A DNA stretch of 52,554 bases from Lachnospiraceae bacterium (GCA_016280465.1 JAEEGT010000113.1:1-52554); one strand, 5' to 3'. Positions 41,617 through 51,073 are shown, numbered from the stretch's first letter. The notes: generated by a model not told the origin, from the letters alone. Program-made: numbers and translations.

Positions 41617-43572
41617 TTATTCGTAACCGATGGCACCTTTTTTTGCGCCGACGGGGTTACGGTATATCATGAAATTGTCGTAACCGTCGGTAATATTGGG
41701 GAGAACTCCGATAAGTGTATAGCCCTCGGGGATCTCGTTAAGGACTTCATACTCCTCCGTTGCCATGGGAGCTTCCTTGGGTTCGCCCAAGGAGGCCTCA
41801 AAGGTTCCTTCATAGTAGGTTCCGGGTTTTTCGTTTAAAGAAACCCTTACCGTTGCAGTACCGTCCACGAAACCACCGATATAATTGCCGAAGCAGACCT
41901 CCGTGTACTCAGCAAGGGATGTGTAGGCGTAGGTGTTCTTTTTGTAGTAAACACCGAAGCCCTCGGGCTTATCATCCTTGTAAAAGCCTTCAAAGGCGTA
42001 GTAACTGGTGTCCTTGATCTTGATAAAGGAAATGCCGTATCCGTCTCTGACACCGTTCGTGTAATTTCCGAAAAAGAAATAGTAGCTGACAAGTTTGTTG
42101 CCATTCTCATCAATCACTTCGTCGCCGTAGGTGTAAAGTCCGCAGGCAAGGCCCGTATAGCCCTGTGTAAAGCCTTCGGGAGCCCACAGAAGCTTTCCGT
42201 CTTCACAGTTTGAAGAAAGAAGCTGGGCATCATCGGAGCCGTCGATGGTCTGCATTGCGATCCAGTCATGGGCAAGCATTCCGAAGTTAAGGCCTTCCGC
42301 AGCCCTTGCTTTTTCCTCGGAGAAGGTCCCGGCATTTTCATCGTAGTATGCTTTCATTGCCTCGAAGACTGCAGACATAAGGCTGTTTTTTGTATTATAA
42401 AGGGATTCGGCATTATCGATCCGTTCTGTTTGCGCATCGACAGCAAGCGACAGTTTCTCACCGTACTCAGCGAGGAGCTTTCGTGCTTCTTCAAAGGCAT
42501 CTCTTGAAAGGGCGTCACCGATGAGGATATCGGCAGTCGCTGCGCCCCTGACCCTGCAATAATCAGCGGAGCTTACTTCATAAGCCCGCACAAAGAGGTC
42601 GAGTTTTGTTTGACCTTCTGTTCCGGTGTCAAAAAGTGTGTCCGCGTACTTAACGCAGGAATCGGAAAGTGCAGCGCTGAGAGTTCCCGGCTTATCGAGG
42701 GTTTCATATACCGCATCCAGCTTGGCGCAGTAGGCAGCACCGTTGTTATCATAATCCTTGAATATATCAGCCGCACAAAGATAGAGTTCTTCACAGTCGG
42801 TCTTTTCTTCGTCGGTGAAGGCTTCCGTACGTTCGGAGAGCTTCACAAGAGCCTCCAGAGCGGCTTTCTCGGCCTTCTCGTCACCCAGGGCGGACATGCA
42901 GAGGAGCTTGCCGTGAATGGCCTTATAATCAGTCTCGTCCAGTTTTTCAACCTTAACATAGTTATTTAGGGCCTTCTCGTAATCACTTCCGGCATAAGCC
43001 TTGTCGGCAGCGTTCATGTAGCGCTTGATGCGGTTTGCGGGCAGCAAGAAGATCACCAGCACCACCAAGGCAGCAACCGCCACCACACAGCCGAGGATCG
43101 TGACTGCCAATGATGTTATGTTAACCTTCATGGCACGATCTTCCTCAGACCCGGGCTGAGCTTCGGTTTCGGTCTTCTCTTCGGTCTCAGACTTATCTTC
43201 GGTCTCGGTCTTTTCCGCAGATTCAGGCTTATCTTCAGATCCGGTTTTATCTTCAGATTCAACTTTATCTTCAGCTTCAGTTTCGTCTTCGGGTTCAGTT
43301 TTATCTTCTGCTTCAGGATTCCCGGAAGTTTCTCCGGTTTCGGAGTTTTCTCCCTCTTCGGATCTTTCTTCGCTCTCAGCTTTATCTTCAGTTTCGGCTT
43401 TATCTTCGGTCTCAGTCGGTGCTTCGGATTCGGATCTTTCTTCCGCTTCAGTTTTCTCTTCGACCTCGGCCTCAGCTTCGGCTTCAGCCTTCGCTTCGGT
43501 TTCAACCGCTTCGGAAGTCTCTTCAGCCTCGACTTTATTCTCGTCTTCTTTGTTCTTTAACTCGTCCGACAT
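41617..43572 (-). CDS. Acidic-repeat membrane protein with TPR-like and MORN-like outer part
   Basis: 651 residues. Residues 1-148 are a low-complexity Glu/Thr/Lys/Ser/Ala tract made of short repeats such as ETEDKAE. A single TM follows (about 152-178; SLAVTILGCVVAVAALVVLVIFLL). The next 300 residues are helical and TPR-like (KRYMNAADKAYAGSDYEKALNNYVKVEKL). The last 160 are beta-rich with MORN-like units (FFGNYTNGVRDGYG, FEGFYKDDKPEGFGVYY). The topology predicts a cytoplasmic acidic tail and an outer domain. No enzyme motif is seen. GGAGA is the ribosome site. It stands alone, and I do not recognise a family for the whole protein. Confidence 0.8.
   Translation of the reverse strand: MSDELKNKEDENKVEAEETSEAVETEAKAEAEAEAEVEEKTEAEERSESEAPTETEDKAETEDKAESEERSEEGENSETGETSGNPEAEDKTEPEDETEAEDKVESEDKTGSEDKPESAEKTETEDKSETEEKTETEAQPGSEEDRAMKVNITSLAVTILGCVVAVAALVVLVIFLLPANRIKRYMNAADKAYAGSDYEKALNNYVKVEKLDETDYKAIHGKLLCMSALGDEKAEKAALEALVKLSERTEAFTDEEKTDCEELYLCAADIFKDYDNNGAAYCAKLDAVYETLDKPGTLSAALSDSCVKYADTLFDTGTEGQTKLDLFVRAYEVSSADYCRVRGAATADILIGDALSRDAFEEARKLLAEYGEKLSLAVDAQTERIDNAESLYNTKNSLMSAVFEAMKAYYDENAGTFSEEKARAAEGLNFGMLAHDWIAMQTIDGSDDAQLLSSNCEDGKLLWAPEGFTQGYTGLACGLYTYGDEVIDENGNKLVSYYFFFGNYTNGVRDGYGISFIKIKDTSYYAFEGFYKDDKPEGFGVYYKKNTYAYTSLAEYTEVCFGNYIGGFVDGTATVRVSLNEKPGTYYEGTFEASLGEPKEAPMATEEYEVLNEIPEGYTLIGVLPNITDGYDNFMIYRNPVGAKKGAIGYE
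43137..43560 (-). repeat. Degenerate short tandem repeats coding for the acidic tract
   Basis: Codon blocks such as GAGACCGAAGATAAAGCT recur with period 18-21 bp and varied copies. The run stops exactly before the membrane segment, so it is confined to the cytoplasmic tail. Confidence 0.75.
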
Positions 43573-43645
43573 GGTGTCTCCTATGTTATGTAAACTTCAT
43601 TTCCGGTTTCGCGTCAGTTTCGCTACTATCCGTAAAACAACCAAT

Positions 43646-43676
43646 TCCCGCGGAAAGAGAAACCCATTCCGCGGGA
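43646..43676 (-). terminator. Terminator of the ior-paaK-ACT operon
   Basis: TCCCGCGGAA-N11-TTCCGCGGGA, perfect 10 bp, then ATTGGTTGTTTTACG on the minus strand. The T-tract is loose but the stem is strong. Confidence 0.7.
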
Positions 43677-43709
43677 TGATGTTATGTTAACTATTTTCCT
43701 GTTTCGGCA

Positions 43710-44132
43710 TTACTTTATGCACTCGGCACTGACAAACTCATACTGTTTGCCCGCCATAAGGCGCTCACAGGCCTCCTTGTCGGAAACCTTCAGTACCATG
43801 CATGCTCCTTCTTCTTTCAGGGAAAGATCGTACATATACTCTATGTTGATGCCTTCCCCGCTTATATCCTTAAGAAGATCTGCCAGGGCTCCCACACGGT
43901 CTGCCAGCTTCACAGCCAGGACCTTGGTAATGTGAGCGGAGAATCCTGCGGTCTTAAGTGCATCCACAGCACCGTCGGGATCGCTCACGATCATACGGAG
44001 CATTCCGTAATCCCTGGTATCCGCCAGGCTCAGGGATTTAATATCTATATTGGCATCCTTCAGGGTAAGGAGTGCGCTTTTAAGTCTTCCTTCGCTGTTT
44101 TCAAGAAAAACCGATACCTGCTTTAAAAACAT
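43710..44132 (-). CDS. Tandem ACT-domain protein of the ior-paaK operon
   Basis: The ATG at 44132 follows AGGAGGG and gives MFLKQVSVFLENSEGRL, 140 residues; the ORF track start at 44177 would run into paaK. Two ACT units are seen (about 1-65 and 70-138; VLAVKLADRVGALADLLKDIS is typical). ACT domains bind amino acids, and a small ACT protein next to paaK and ior genes is common in clostridia and archaea, suggesting a sensor of aromatic amino acids. No catalytic or DNA-binding part is present. Confidence 0.9.
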   Translation of the reverse strand: MFLKQVSVFLENSEGRLKSALLTLKDANIDIKSLSLADTRDYGMLRMIVSDPDGAVDALKTAGFSAHITKVLAVKLADRVGALADLLKDISGEGINIEYMYDLSLKEEGACMVLKVSDKEACERLMAGKQYEFVSAECIK

Positions 44133-44169
44133 ATAACCCTCCTGTCGTAGAAACACTACGCATGGTGCT

Positions 44170-45471
44170 TTAGTCAAATACTCTCTTATCGATCACGTGA
44201 ACGCTCTTTCCTTCCGCTCTGGCAAGAGTCTTGGGTTCAACAAGTTTAACTTTAACGGCAATGCCGATGGCAGTCTTGATGACGCCTTCGATGCGCCTTG
44301 TCAGGTTCTCCAGTTCTCTGATCTCATCGCTGAAGAAACGTTCTTCAACCTCTACCTGAACCTCCACGGTATCCAGATTGTTCACTCTGTCCACGATGAT
44401 CATGTAATGAGGAAGTGTCTCGGATACCTCAAGAAGCGCAGCTTCGATCTGTGAAGGGAATACATTCACGCCGCGAAGGATGAGCATATCATCGGAACGA
44501 CCCTTGAAACGGGCGATCCTTGCGGTAGTCCTGCCGCATTCACACTTTTCTCTGGAGATACTGGTAAGGTCCTTGGTACGGTATCTGATAAGCGGGATTC
44601 CTTCCTTGGTAAGGGTGGTAAATACCAGCTCGCCCACTTCACCGTCAGCCACAGGCTTTAATGTATCCTTGGAAATGATCTCGGGAAGGAAATGATCCTC
44701 CTGCACATGCAATCCCTTGTGATAAAGACAGTCACAGGCCACACCGGGACCCATGATCTCGGAAAGGCCGTAGATATCAAAGCAATTGATGTGAAGTTCT
44801 TCCTCTATCTGCTGGCGCATCTTTTCGGTCCAGGGTTCCGCACCGCAGACCGCCACCTTGAGTTTGATCTTGTCAAGATCTCCGCCTTCCTTGATAGTCT
44901 CGGCAATATGGAGAAGATAGGAAGGAGTACACATTATTCCGGTAACACCGAAGTCTTTCATCATGGTGATGAGCTTCTTGGTATTTCCGGTAGACATGGG
45001 TACAACAGTGGCGCCCGTATTCTCGACACCGTAGTGAGCTCCAAGGCCTCCGGTAAAGAGTCCGTAACCGTAGGCGACCTGAACTATATCGTTCTTGGAT
45101 ATACCGCACTGTACCAGGGCTCTTGTGACGCATTCAGACCAGATATCGATATCGTGTCTTGTGTAGCCCACAACGGTAGCCTTACCGGTTGTACCGCTGG
45201 AGGCGTGGATCCTTACGATCTCAGACTGGGGAGCAGCAAAGAGACCGAAGGGATAAGTATCCCGCAGATCGTCCTTGGTAGTATAAGGGAGTTTGTTAAG
45301 ATCTTCAAGCCCCCTTATGTCCCCGGGTTCAAGACCCTGAGCCTGCATTCTTTTTCTGTAGAATTCCACGTTGTGGTAAACATAGTTTACCTGCTTTACA
45401 AGGCGCTTGCCCTGAAGGTTCTCAAGTTCGTCCCTGGACATGCATTCCTTGGCTTCGTTCCAAATAGCCAT
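44170..45471 (-). CDS. paaK: Phenylacetate-CoA ligase family protein
   Basis: 433 residues of the adenylate-forming superfamily: [17 protein letters not shown] for AMP binding, CDIYGLSE-like [38 protein letters not shown], and [16 protein letters not shown] in the C-terminal lid. It activates phenylacetate or another aryl acid to its CoA thioester. With indolepyruvate oxidoreductase it either completes aromatic amino acid oxidation with ATP gain or drives reductive synthesis from arylacetates, as reported for rumen bacteria. It follows iorB by 20 bp. Confidence 0.93.
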   Translation of the reverse strand: MAIWNEAKECMSRDELENLQGKRLVKQVNYVYHNVEFYRKRMQAQGLEPGDIRGLEDLNKLPYTTKDDLRDTYPFGLFAAPQSEIVRIHASSGTTGKATVVGYTRHDIDIWSECVTRALVQCGISKNDIVQVAYGYGLFTGGLGAHYGVENTGATVVPMSTGNTKKLITMMKDFGVTGIMCTPSYLLHIAETIKEGGDLDKIKLKVAVCGAEPWTEKMRQQIEEELHINCFDIYGLSEIMGPGVACDCLYHKGLHVQEDHFLPEIISKDTLKPVADGEVGELVFTTLTKEGIPLIRYRTKDLTSISREKCECGRTTARIARFKGRSDDMLILRGVNVFPSQIEAALLEVSETLPHYMIIVDRVNNLDTVEVQVEVEERFFSDEIRELENLTRRIEGVIKTAIGIAVKVKLVEPKTLARAEGKSVHVIDKRVFD

Positions 45472-45491
45472 TGGCGAGTTCCCCCTTTTAT

Positions 45492-46067
45492 TTATAATCC
45501 ATAGCCTTTAAGAAAGGCCTGTTTGTTGATCTCAACGGTCTTCGGAGGCACTGTCTCTTCAATGACCGAAAGCCACTCGTCTTTTGAAAAATCCATGTGT
45601 TTGGCAGCAAGTCCGAGAACAATGATATTAAACACCTTGGGATTTCCCATCTTCAGAGCTTCGTCACCGGCATCCACACTGTATACGGTATGGGTCTTGG
45701 CAAGATCCTCAAGTATACCTTCGGGGTACTGCTCTGCTCCCGTAACCACCGGCATGGGGTCGATACGCTGATCGTTGACTATAAGAACCCCGTCCTTTTT
45801 AAGGAAATGGGCGTATCTTAAGGCTTCAAGGCGCTCAAAGGCAATAAGCACATCGGCCTGACCTTCTTCAACTATGGGTTCGTAAACCCTGTCGCCGTAC
45901 CTTACAAAGGTAACCACGCTTCCGCCTCTCTGGGCCATTCCGTGGACTTCCGACAACTTGACATCATAACCCGCTCTGGTCATGATGGCTCCCAGTATCC
46001 TGCTTGTAAGGAGGGTTCCCTGTCCTCCCACGCCAACGATCATAATATTCTTTGTTACATCATGCAT
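45492..46067 (-). CDS. iorB: Indolepyruvate ferredoxin oxidoreductase, beta subunit
   Basis: 191 residues of the pyruvate-ferredoxin oxidoreductase gamma type: [42 protein letters not shown] and [14 protein letters not shown]. It joins IorA to oxidise aryl pyruvates to aryl-CoA with ferredoxin. Unusually it is not next to iorA: a GGDEF gene lies between, and iorB starts inside that gene's end (8-nt overlap). Confidence 0.93.
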   Translation of the reverse strand: MHDVTKNIMIVGVGGQGTLLTSRILGAIMTRAGYDVKLSEVHGMAQRGGSVVTFVRYGDRVYEPIVEEGQADVLIAFERLEALRYAHFLKKDGVLIVNDQRIDPMPVVTGAEQYPEGILEDLAKTHTVYSVDAGDEALKMGNPKVFNIIVLGLAAKHMDFSKDEWLSVIEETVPPKTVEINKQAFLKGYGL

Positions 46068-47610
46068 TTTTCATTTCCTGCTTTCTTTCGTACATGGCCA
46101 CATCGGCTCTCTTGAATACGGAATCAACCCCGGTATCGTGTTTGGGATCGTACTTCGCCACACCGATGGCGGCGGATATCCTCTCCCATTCCTCAAGGGT
46201 CGCATCCCTCTTTATCTCTTCAAGCCTTAAGTTAAAGCTTGTAACCAATTCATCACAATTATCGTAATCACCGTTTCGGAGTATTATGACAAACTCATCG
46301 CCGCCAATCCTGAATACCGGAGAATGGGCGAAAACGGTGCAGACCAGCCGGCACAGACATTTAATGGCGAAATTGCCTCTGTCGTGGCCGTAGGTATCGT
46401 TGATACGCTTAAGATAGTTAAGGTCCACCATACCGATACCGAACCGGGTAAGACCTTCTCCGATCTCCTTGTTGATGCCCTCGATCACACTGTCATAGGC
46501 GGTCTTGTTCCTTATTCCCGTAAGGGCATCCTTGTTGGCAAGTTCGTTAAGATCCGCTGCTTTTTGCTGGGAACTCTTAAGTTCCTGAGTCGTCCTTATA
46601 AGGCTGCGGATGTAGTTCTCCATTTCGGTGATCATGCTGGCAAACTGCCTTGCCAGGGACGATATTTCATCGCCGCCGGCGATCTCCCTTGCTATGATCT
46701 CCGCAATGCCTGATTCCTTGGTCTCAGAGTACATACGCACTCCGCTCTCAAGTCGTTCCAGTTTCCTGATATAAAGCCTGTTGATGCTGATGAGCAAAAG
46801 CACCATGCTCACCACGATCACCGATGCGATAACGGCAAGCTGTATCAGTGTATTTGTAAGGATCTCTTTATTGACCCTCGCAACCGCGATCTCCGTTCCT
46901 ATAAGGCCCAGAGTCTCGCCGTCCACTTTAAGGGGAGTGTAATAAGAATAGGTGTGGCCCCAGGCATTGTTCCACTCCTGATAGCCCGCCTGCTTTTCCT
47001 TGGTAAACCAGGTATCCCACTCGATCTTATAGACCTCGGGATCGTTGTAGTATTCATCGCCGAGATAAAGGAATACACCGTTTTCCGTTTCTTTCTTGGT
47101 CCTTTCCCCGTCGATCATATAGACCACGTGGTACTCTTCTTCCTTCATGACGATATAGTAGGTGTAGGGAATATCAAAGGATTCCCTTGCCTGCTCGAAG
47201 GTCAACAGCCAGTACTCATGGTAATAGATGAAGAAAGCTTTTTGCATTTCCTCGTCCATATCCCTGAGCCTGATGTCCTTGCCCAGTTCTTTTCCCGGGT
47301 ATTTTTCGGAAAACATACGGACAAACTCTGCTCTGGCGGTCTCATACTCATCAAATTCGTAAGGAATATCCACTTCCTCAAAATGGGCCATGTAGTATTC
47401 CTGGTAGAACTTAAAGGCTTCACCGTCGGAAACCAGCATGCTCTCAAGATATTCGCCTATGCTGCGGATATCTCTCTCGCACTGCTTCTTGTAGATGTTC
47501 ATCTGGCTGAAATAAGTGGCCAGTCCCGATACGATCAGAACAAATATCGTAAAGGCGACAAAAACCGTAGTAAGTCTGAATAGAAGTCCTATCTTCTTAC
47601 TCTTTGCCAT
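46060..47610 (-). CDS. Membrane diguanylate cyclase inserted between iorA and iorB
   Basis: 516 residues. TM1 is about 10-32, a large outer sensor domain follows to about 245 (IVMKEEEYHVVYMIDGERT, GYQEWNNAWGHTYSYYTPLKVDGETLGLIGTEI, a Cache-like pattern), TM2 is about 250-272, then HAMP (to about 330) and GGDEF (about 345-510). The active site is intact: RIGGDEFVIIL, with DLNYLKRINDTYGHDRG before it and KRADVAMYERKQ after. An RxxD inhibitory site is not seen just before GGDEF. It should make c-di-GMP from GTP in response to an external ligand. It is 23 bp after iorA and overlaps iorB, so it is co-transcribed with aromatic amino acid metabolism. Confidence 0.92.
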   Translation of the reverse strand: MAKSKKIGLLFRLTTVFVAFTIFVLIVSGLATYFSQMNIYKKQCERDIRSIGEYLESMLVSDGEAFKFYQEYYMAHFEEVDIPYEFDEYETARAEFVRMFSEKYPGKELGKDIRLRDMDEEMQKAFFIYYHEYWLLTFEQARESFDIPYTYYIVMKEEEYHVVYMIDGERTKKETENGVFLYLGDEYYNDPEVYKIEWDTWFTKEKQAGYQEWNNAWGHTYSYYTPLKVDGETLGLIGTEIAVARVNKEILTNTLIQLAVIASVIVVSMVLLLISINRLYIRKLERLESGVRMYSETKESGIAEIIAREIAGGDEISSLARQFASMITEMENYIRSLIRTTQELKSSQQKAADLNELANKDALTGIRNKTAYDSVIEGINKEIGEGLTRFGIGMVDLNYLKRINDTYGHDRGNFAIKCLCRLVCTVFAHSPVFRIGGDEFVIILRNGDYDNCDELVTSFNLRLEEIKRDATLEEWERISAAIGVAKYDPKHDTGVDSVFKRADVAMYERKQEMKNA

Positions 47611-47633
47611 AATGCAATCCCCTCAAATTACGG

Positions 47634-49373
47634 TCATTTACCTGCCAAAACCCTCTCAATAGCACCAAACTTACACATCTGGGCACAAAGATTGCACCCG
47701 TTACACATTGTCTGATTGATATATACTGTTCCGTCCGAATTCTTTGTGATGGCGGGGCATCCCGGTCTTAAGCAGGCGCCGCACTTCATGCACTTCTCGG
47801 GTAAGGGTCTGCACTTATAAGGGAATACCTGACCCTTAAGGAGCGCGCAGGGAGCCTGGCATATAACGACGGAAACCTCTTCCCTTGCGGTCTCTTCCTT
47901 AAGGACACGCACCAGCTCTTCCTGGTCGAAGGAGCTTACGCAGACCACATGTTCAATGCCCATTGCCCTGCAAAGAGCGGGTATGTCGATGGCGTAGGTA
48001 GACTCTCCCATAAGGGTCTTACCTGTAGCGGCGTGATCCTGATGTCCTGTCATTCCGGTGGTGGAATTGTCGAGAATAAGAACGGTACCGGTGGCCTTGT
48101 TGTAGACCATGTTCATAAGGGAATTCACACCTGTATGAAGGAAGGTGGAATCACCTATGACCGCAACCCAGTCCCTTACATATTCTTTGCCTTTTGCTTT
48201 TTCCATGCCGTGAAGAGTGGATATGCTGGAACCCATGCAGACTGCGGTCTCCACCACATTAAGGGGCGCAACGGCACCCAGGGTGTAGCATCCGATATCT
48301 CCGGCAGCATGAAGTTTGAGTTTCTTTAAAGCGGTGTATACGCTTCTGTGAGGACATCCGGGACAAAGAATGGGCGGACGTGCGGGAACCTTGGCGGCAT
48401 CCGCGATGTCTGTCTCTTTGTTAAGAGCCTTTCTGAGCATATTTGCACTGTATTCGCCCTGCACCGTAAAGATCTCTTTGCCGATGCACTTGATGCCCAT
48501 GGCACGGACCTGCTCCTCGATAACGGGCTCAAGTTCCTCAAAGATATAAAGCGTCTCGATCTCCTTCGCAAACTCAGCTACAAGGCTCTTGGGAAGGGGA
48601 TGTACCATACCAAGCTTTAAGACACTTGCCTCGGGGCAGACTTCCTTAACGTACTGGTAAGCGATACCGGAAGTGATAAAGCCCACCTTCTTATCGCCCC
48701 ATTCGATCCTGTTTATGGGGAAATCATGACCGTCCTCGGCCATTTTCTTTAAACGTTCCTCCACATAAAGGTGACGTTTCTTGGCCATTCCGGGCATCAT
48801 GACATTCTTCTGTATGTTCTTTTCGTAGGGCTTGTCGGGAATATCCTCGCGGTCCTTTAAAGTTACCACACCCTGGGAATGTCCCAGTCTTGTGGTGGTG
48901 CGCATGATCACGGGAGTATCGTACTTTTCCGACAGTTCAAAAGAGTATTTCAAGAATTCCTTGGCTTCCTCGGAATCGGAGGGCTCGATGACGGGAACCA
49001 TGGAGGCTCTTCCGATCATGCGGGTATCCTGCTCGTTCTGGGAACTGTAAAGACCGGGGTCGTCTGCGACCACCAATACAAAGCCACCGTTCACTCCTAT
49101 ATATGAAGCGGTATACAAAGGATCGCTTGCCACATTGAGACCCACGTGCTTCATGGAGCACATGGCTCTGACGCCGCTCATGGAAGCACCTATGGCCACC
49201 TCACAGGCAACCTTTTCATTGGGTGACCACTCGCAGTATATTTCGGGATAATTTACCAGATTCTCGCTTATCTCGGTACTGGGGGTTCCGGGATATGCGG
49301 CACTGACCTTGACTCCCGCTTCGTATGCACCGCGGGCGATGGCCGCGTTGCCCAGCATTACCTTCTTTTCCAT
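47634..49373 (-). CDS. iorA: Indolepyruvate ferredoxin oxidoreductase, alpha subunit
   Basis: 579 residues. The N-terminus (GNAAIARGAYEAGVKVSAAYPGTPSTEISENL) is the pyrimidine-binding half, and GDIGCYTLGAVAPLN with GDSTFLHTGVNSLMNMVYN is the thiamine diphosphate half. The C-terminus carries two [4Fe-4S] motifs, CMKCGACLRPGCP and CNGCNLCAQMCK. It oxidises indolepyruvate, phenylpyruvate or hydroxyphenylpyruvate. AAGGAGG lies 12 bases before the ATG, longer than usual; the sequence in between is AT-rich. Length is normal. Confidence 0.95.
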   Translation of the reverse strand: MEKKVMLGNAAIARGAYEAGVKVSAAYPGTPSTEISENLVNYPEIYCEWSPNEKVACEVAIGASMSGVRAMCSMKHVGLNVASDPLYTASYIGVNGGFVLVVADDPGLYSSQNEQDTRMIGRASMVPVIEPSDSEEAKEFLKYSFELSEKYDTPVIMRTTTRLGHSQGVVTLKDREDIPDKPYEKNIQKNVMMPGMAKKRHLYVEERLKKMAEDGHDFPINRIEWGDKKVGFITSGIAYQYVKEVCPEASVLKLGMVHPLPKSLVAEFAKEIETLYIFEELEPVIEEQVRAMGIKCIGKEIFTVQGEYSANMLRKALNKETDIADAAKVPARPPILCPGCPHRSVYTALKKLKLHAAGDIGCYTLGAVAPLNVVETAVCMGSSISTLHGMEKAKGKEYVRDWVAVIGDSTFLHTGVNSLMNMVYNKATGTVLILDNSTTGMTGHQDHAATGKTLMGESTYAIDIPALCRAMGIEHVVCVSSFDQEELVRVLKEETAREEVSVVICQAPCALLKGQVFPYKCRPLPEKCMKCGACLRPGCPAITKNSDGTVYINQTMCNGCNLCAQMCKFGAIERVLAGK

Positions 49374-49431
49374 TATATGTGAATTCCTCCTTATGACTTA
49401 CAAAATAATATTCTGCTCCGCAGACAGCTAA

Positions 49432-50100
49432 CTACGATAAATACGGGAACGCCGATATCATCATCTGCCCGCCGAAGTAAAGGATCAGTGATATAAGTGA
49501 CCAGCCGTAGGTACTTCCGAAGGCTTTGTTCCTGGCAAGGAGCCAGTCCGAAAGCACGAGGGATATAACCCCGTAGCCCATGAGCACTCTCCCCGGTTCT
49601 CCGGTAAGGATCCCCGCAAGACCCATGGCAAAAGAAGCACTGATCACCAGATTGTATATTATCCACATGATGCGGTACTTTTTCCCCAGGTATTTTACGG
49701 AAAGAGCCGTTCCGAGTACCACAAGGATCAAAAAGCACACGATTGATGCGGAGTTGATCTCATTGCCCAACATAAGCATGGCGATCACATAGACGATATG
49801 CGCCGCTCCGAAAAGAAGGCCTCCGCGGAAGAATCTTACCTCAATGACCAGGTCTCCCGCAGCACAAAGTACCATTCCCGCGCAAAGCAGGATCATGGGG
49901 ACGGTGCCAAAGCCTGCAATGTACAAAACCGTCACTCCGAAAATAAGGATCAGTAACGGAACACCGATACAGGCCCCTTTCCACAGGAGTTTCTTTTTCC
50001 TGGGAGTATGGTCGTATTTGCATCGGGTATACTTTGGTACCAAAAGCAGCATATCCGTAATATACAGCAGCGAAATGATCAGGTAAAAAGCATTAAACAC
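49432..50100 (-). CDS. YhhN-family membrane protein (lysoplasmalogenase-like)
   Basis: 222 residues, about eight hydrophobic segments. Family signatures are visible: LCAAGDLVIEVRFFRGGLLFGAAHIVYVIAM, and MGYGVISLVLSDWLLARNK followed by ILYFGGQMMIS, with the conserved acidic residues Glu/Asp in the membrane. TMEM86-type members hydrolyse lysoplasmalogen; bacterial members are mostly untested. Many anaerobic clostridia make plasmalogens, so the role is plausible. The start overlaps the NYN gene by 8 nt. Confidence 0.82.
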   Translation of the reverse strand: MFNAFYLIISLLYITDMLLLVPKYTRCKYDHTPRKKKLLWKGACIGVPLLILIFGVTVLYIAGFGTVPMILLCAGMVLCAAGDLVIEVRFFRGGLLFGAAHIVYVIAMLMLGNEINSASIVCFLILVVLGTALSVKYLGKKYRIMWIIYNLVISASFAMGLAGILTGEPGRVLMGYGVISLVLSDWLLARNKAFGSTYGWSLISLILYFGGQMMISAFPYLS

Positions 50101-51073
50101 TCACCGTTTCCTCCAAAACAACCCATTTGGTGTTGCCCTCAGCGTACATGGTGGCACCGGGTATGGAACTGACGAACTTCTGGAACTGGGAATAGCCGTA
50201 TGCTTTGGGGGTAAAAGAAGGGATCTCCGCGTGGATCCGGTTTGACAGTTCGCCGATATCCAGGCCTTTCTTCCCCGCATCCCTGATAAGCTTCACCGCC
50301 AGAGCGTAAACATCCTTCTTGGTGGTGACTTCCTTAAGGGACACATAGTAAGCGTTGGCATTCTTATATAAGTTGAATTCCTTGGTCTCCTCGATCATGC
50401 GGGACAGGGAACTGTATCCGTAGTTACGGGTATCAAAGTCGGGATAAATGGCAACCAGCTTGCTGCCAAGTTCTCCAAGGTGAGTTGCGCGGCCGTTGTT
50501 GTCGTTGTCGGCTATGATATCGCTGATGACCGTATTGACAAAAGCTCTGGTAAGGGCTGCAGCGGGTTTCTTCTTGCTGTCTTTCTTTTTACCGGAATCG
50601 CTTTCATCCTGATCGATGAGGTTTTCAAGGGTAACGAATTTATCGCAGGCCATCCTGATGGAACGGGGAGTCTTGTCCTCGCCCATGACCACAACAAACA
50701 TCCTGGATTCTCTGAGTCTTGAGGCAAGTCTTGTAAAATCGCTGTCGCTGGAAACTATGCAAAAGCCGTCCACTTTGCCCGAATACAGTATATCCATGGC
50801 ATCGATTATAAGGGCGGAATCGGAAGAATTCTTGCCCACGGTGTTATTGTACTGCTGTATGGGAGTAATGGAATTGTCCAAAAGAACGTCCTTCCAGCTG
50901 TTCTTGGAAGTCTTGGTGAAGTCACCGTAGATACGTCTGTAGGAAAGATTTCCGTACTTGGTGGTCATCTCCTCGATGATACCTGATATATATTTGGGGG
51001 ATACATTGTCCCCGTCGATGAGCAGAGCAAAGTTCCTGTCCATCATGTCTCTTGAAATTGTCTCACTGTCCAT
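50093..51073 (-). CDS. NYN-domain RNase-like protein with two OST-HTH (LOTUS) domains
   Basis: 326 residues. The NYN domain (about 14-150) has the acidic active-site residues: ALLIDGDNVSPKY, GKNSSDSALIIDAMDIL and VSSDSDFTRLASRLRE. A Lys-rich linker (SGKKKDSKKKP) follows. Two LOTUS/OST-HTH units are seen, about 178-245 and 252-322, each ending in a YGYSSLSRMIE or YGYSQFQKFVS helix. NYN plus LOTUS is the layout of LabA-like and MARF1-like proteins, which act on RNA. No partner is known. The gene begins directly at the stop of the cyclase gene (TAAATG). Confidence 0.9.
   Translation of the reverse strand: MDSETISRDMMDRNFALLIDGDNVSPKYISGIIEEMTTKYGNLSYRRIYGDFTKTSKNSWKDVLLDNSITPIQQYNNTVGKNSSDSALIIDAMDILYSGKVDGFCIVSSDSDFTRLASRLRESRMFVVVMGEDKTPRSIRMACDKFVTLENLIDQDESDSGKKKDSKKKPAAALTRAFVNTVISDIIADNDNNGRATHLGELGSKLVAIYPDFDTRNYGYSSLSRMIEETKEFNLYKNANAYYVSLKEVTTKKDVYALAVKLIRDAGKKGLDIGELSNRIHAEIPSFTPKAYGYSQFQKFVSSIPGATMYAEGNTKWVVLEETVSV

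Larger units (their letters stand above)
43115..43691 (+). repeat. Cluster of three GTTATGTNAAC motifs
   Basis: Exact copies at 43115-43125 (inside the acidic-repeat gene), 43585-43595 (in its leader, between promoter region and ribosome site) and 43681-43691 (between the operon terminator and the ACT gene stop). All have the same orientation. Confidence 0.85.
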
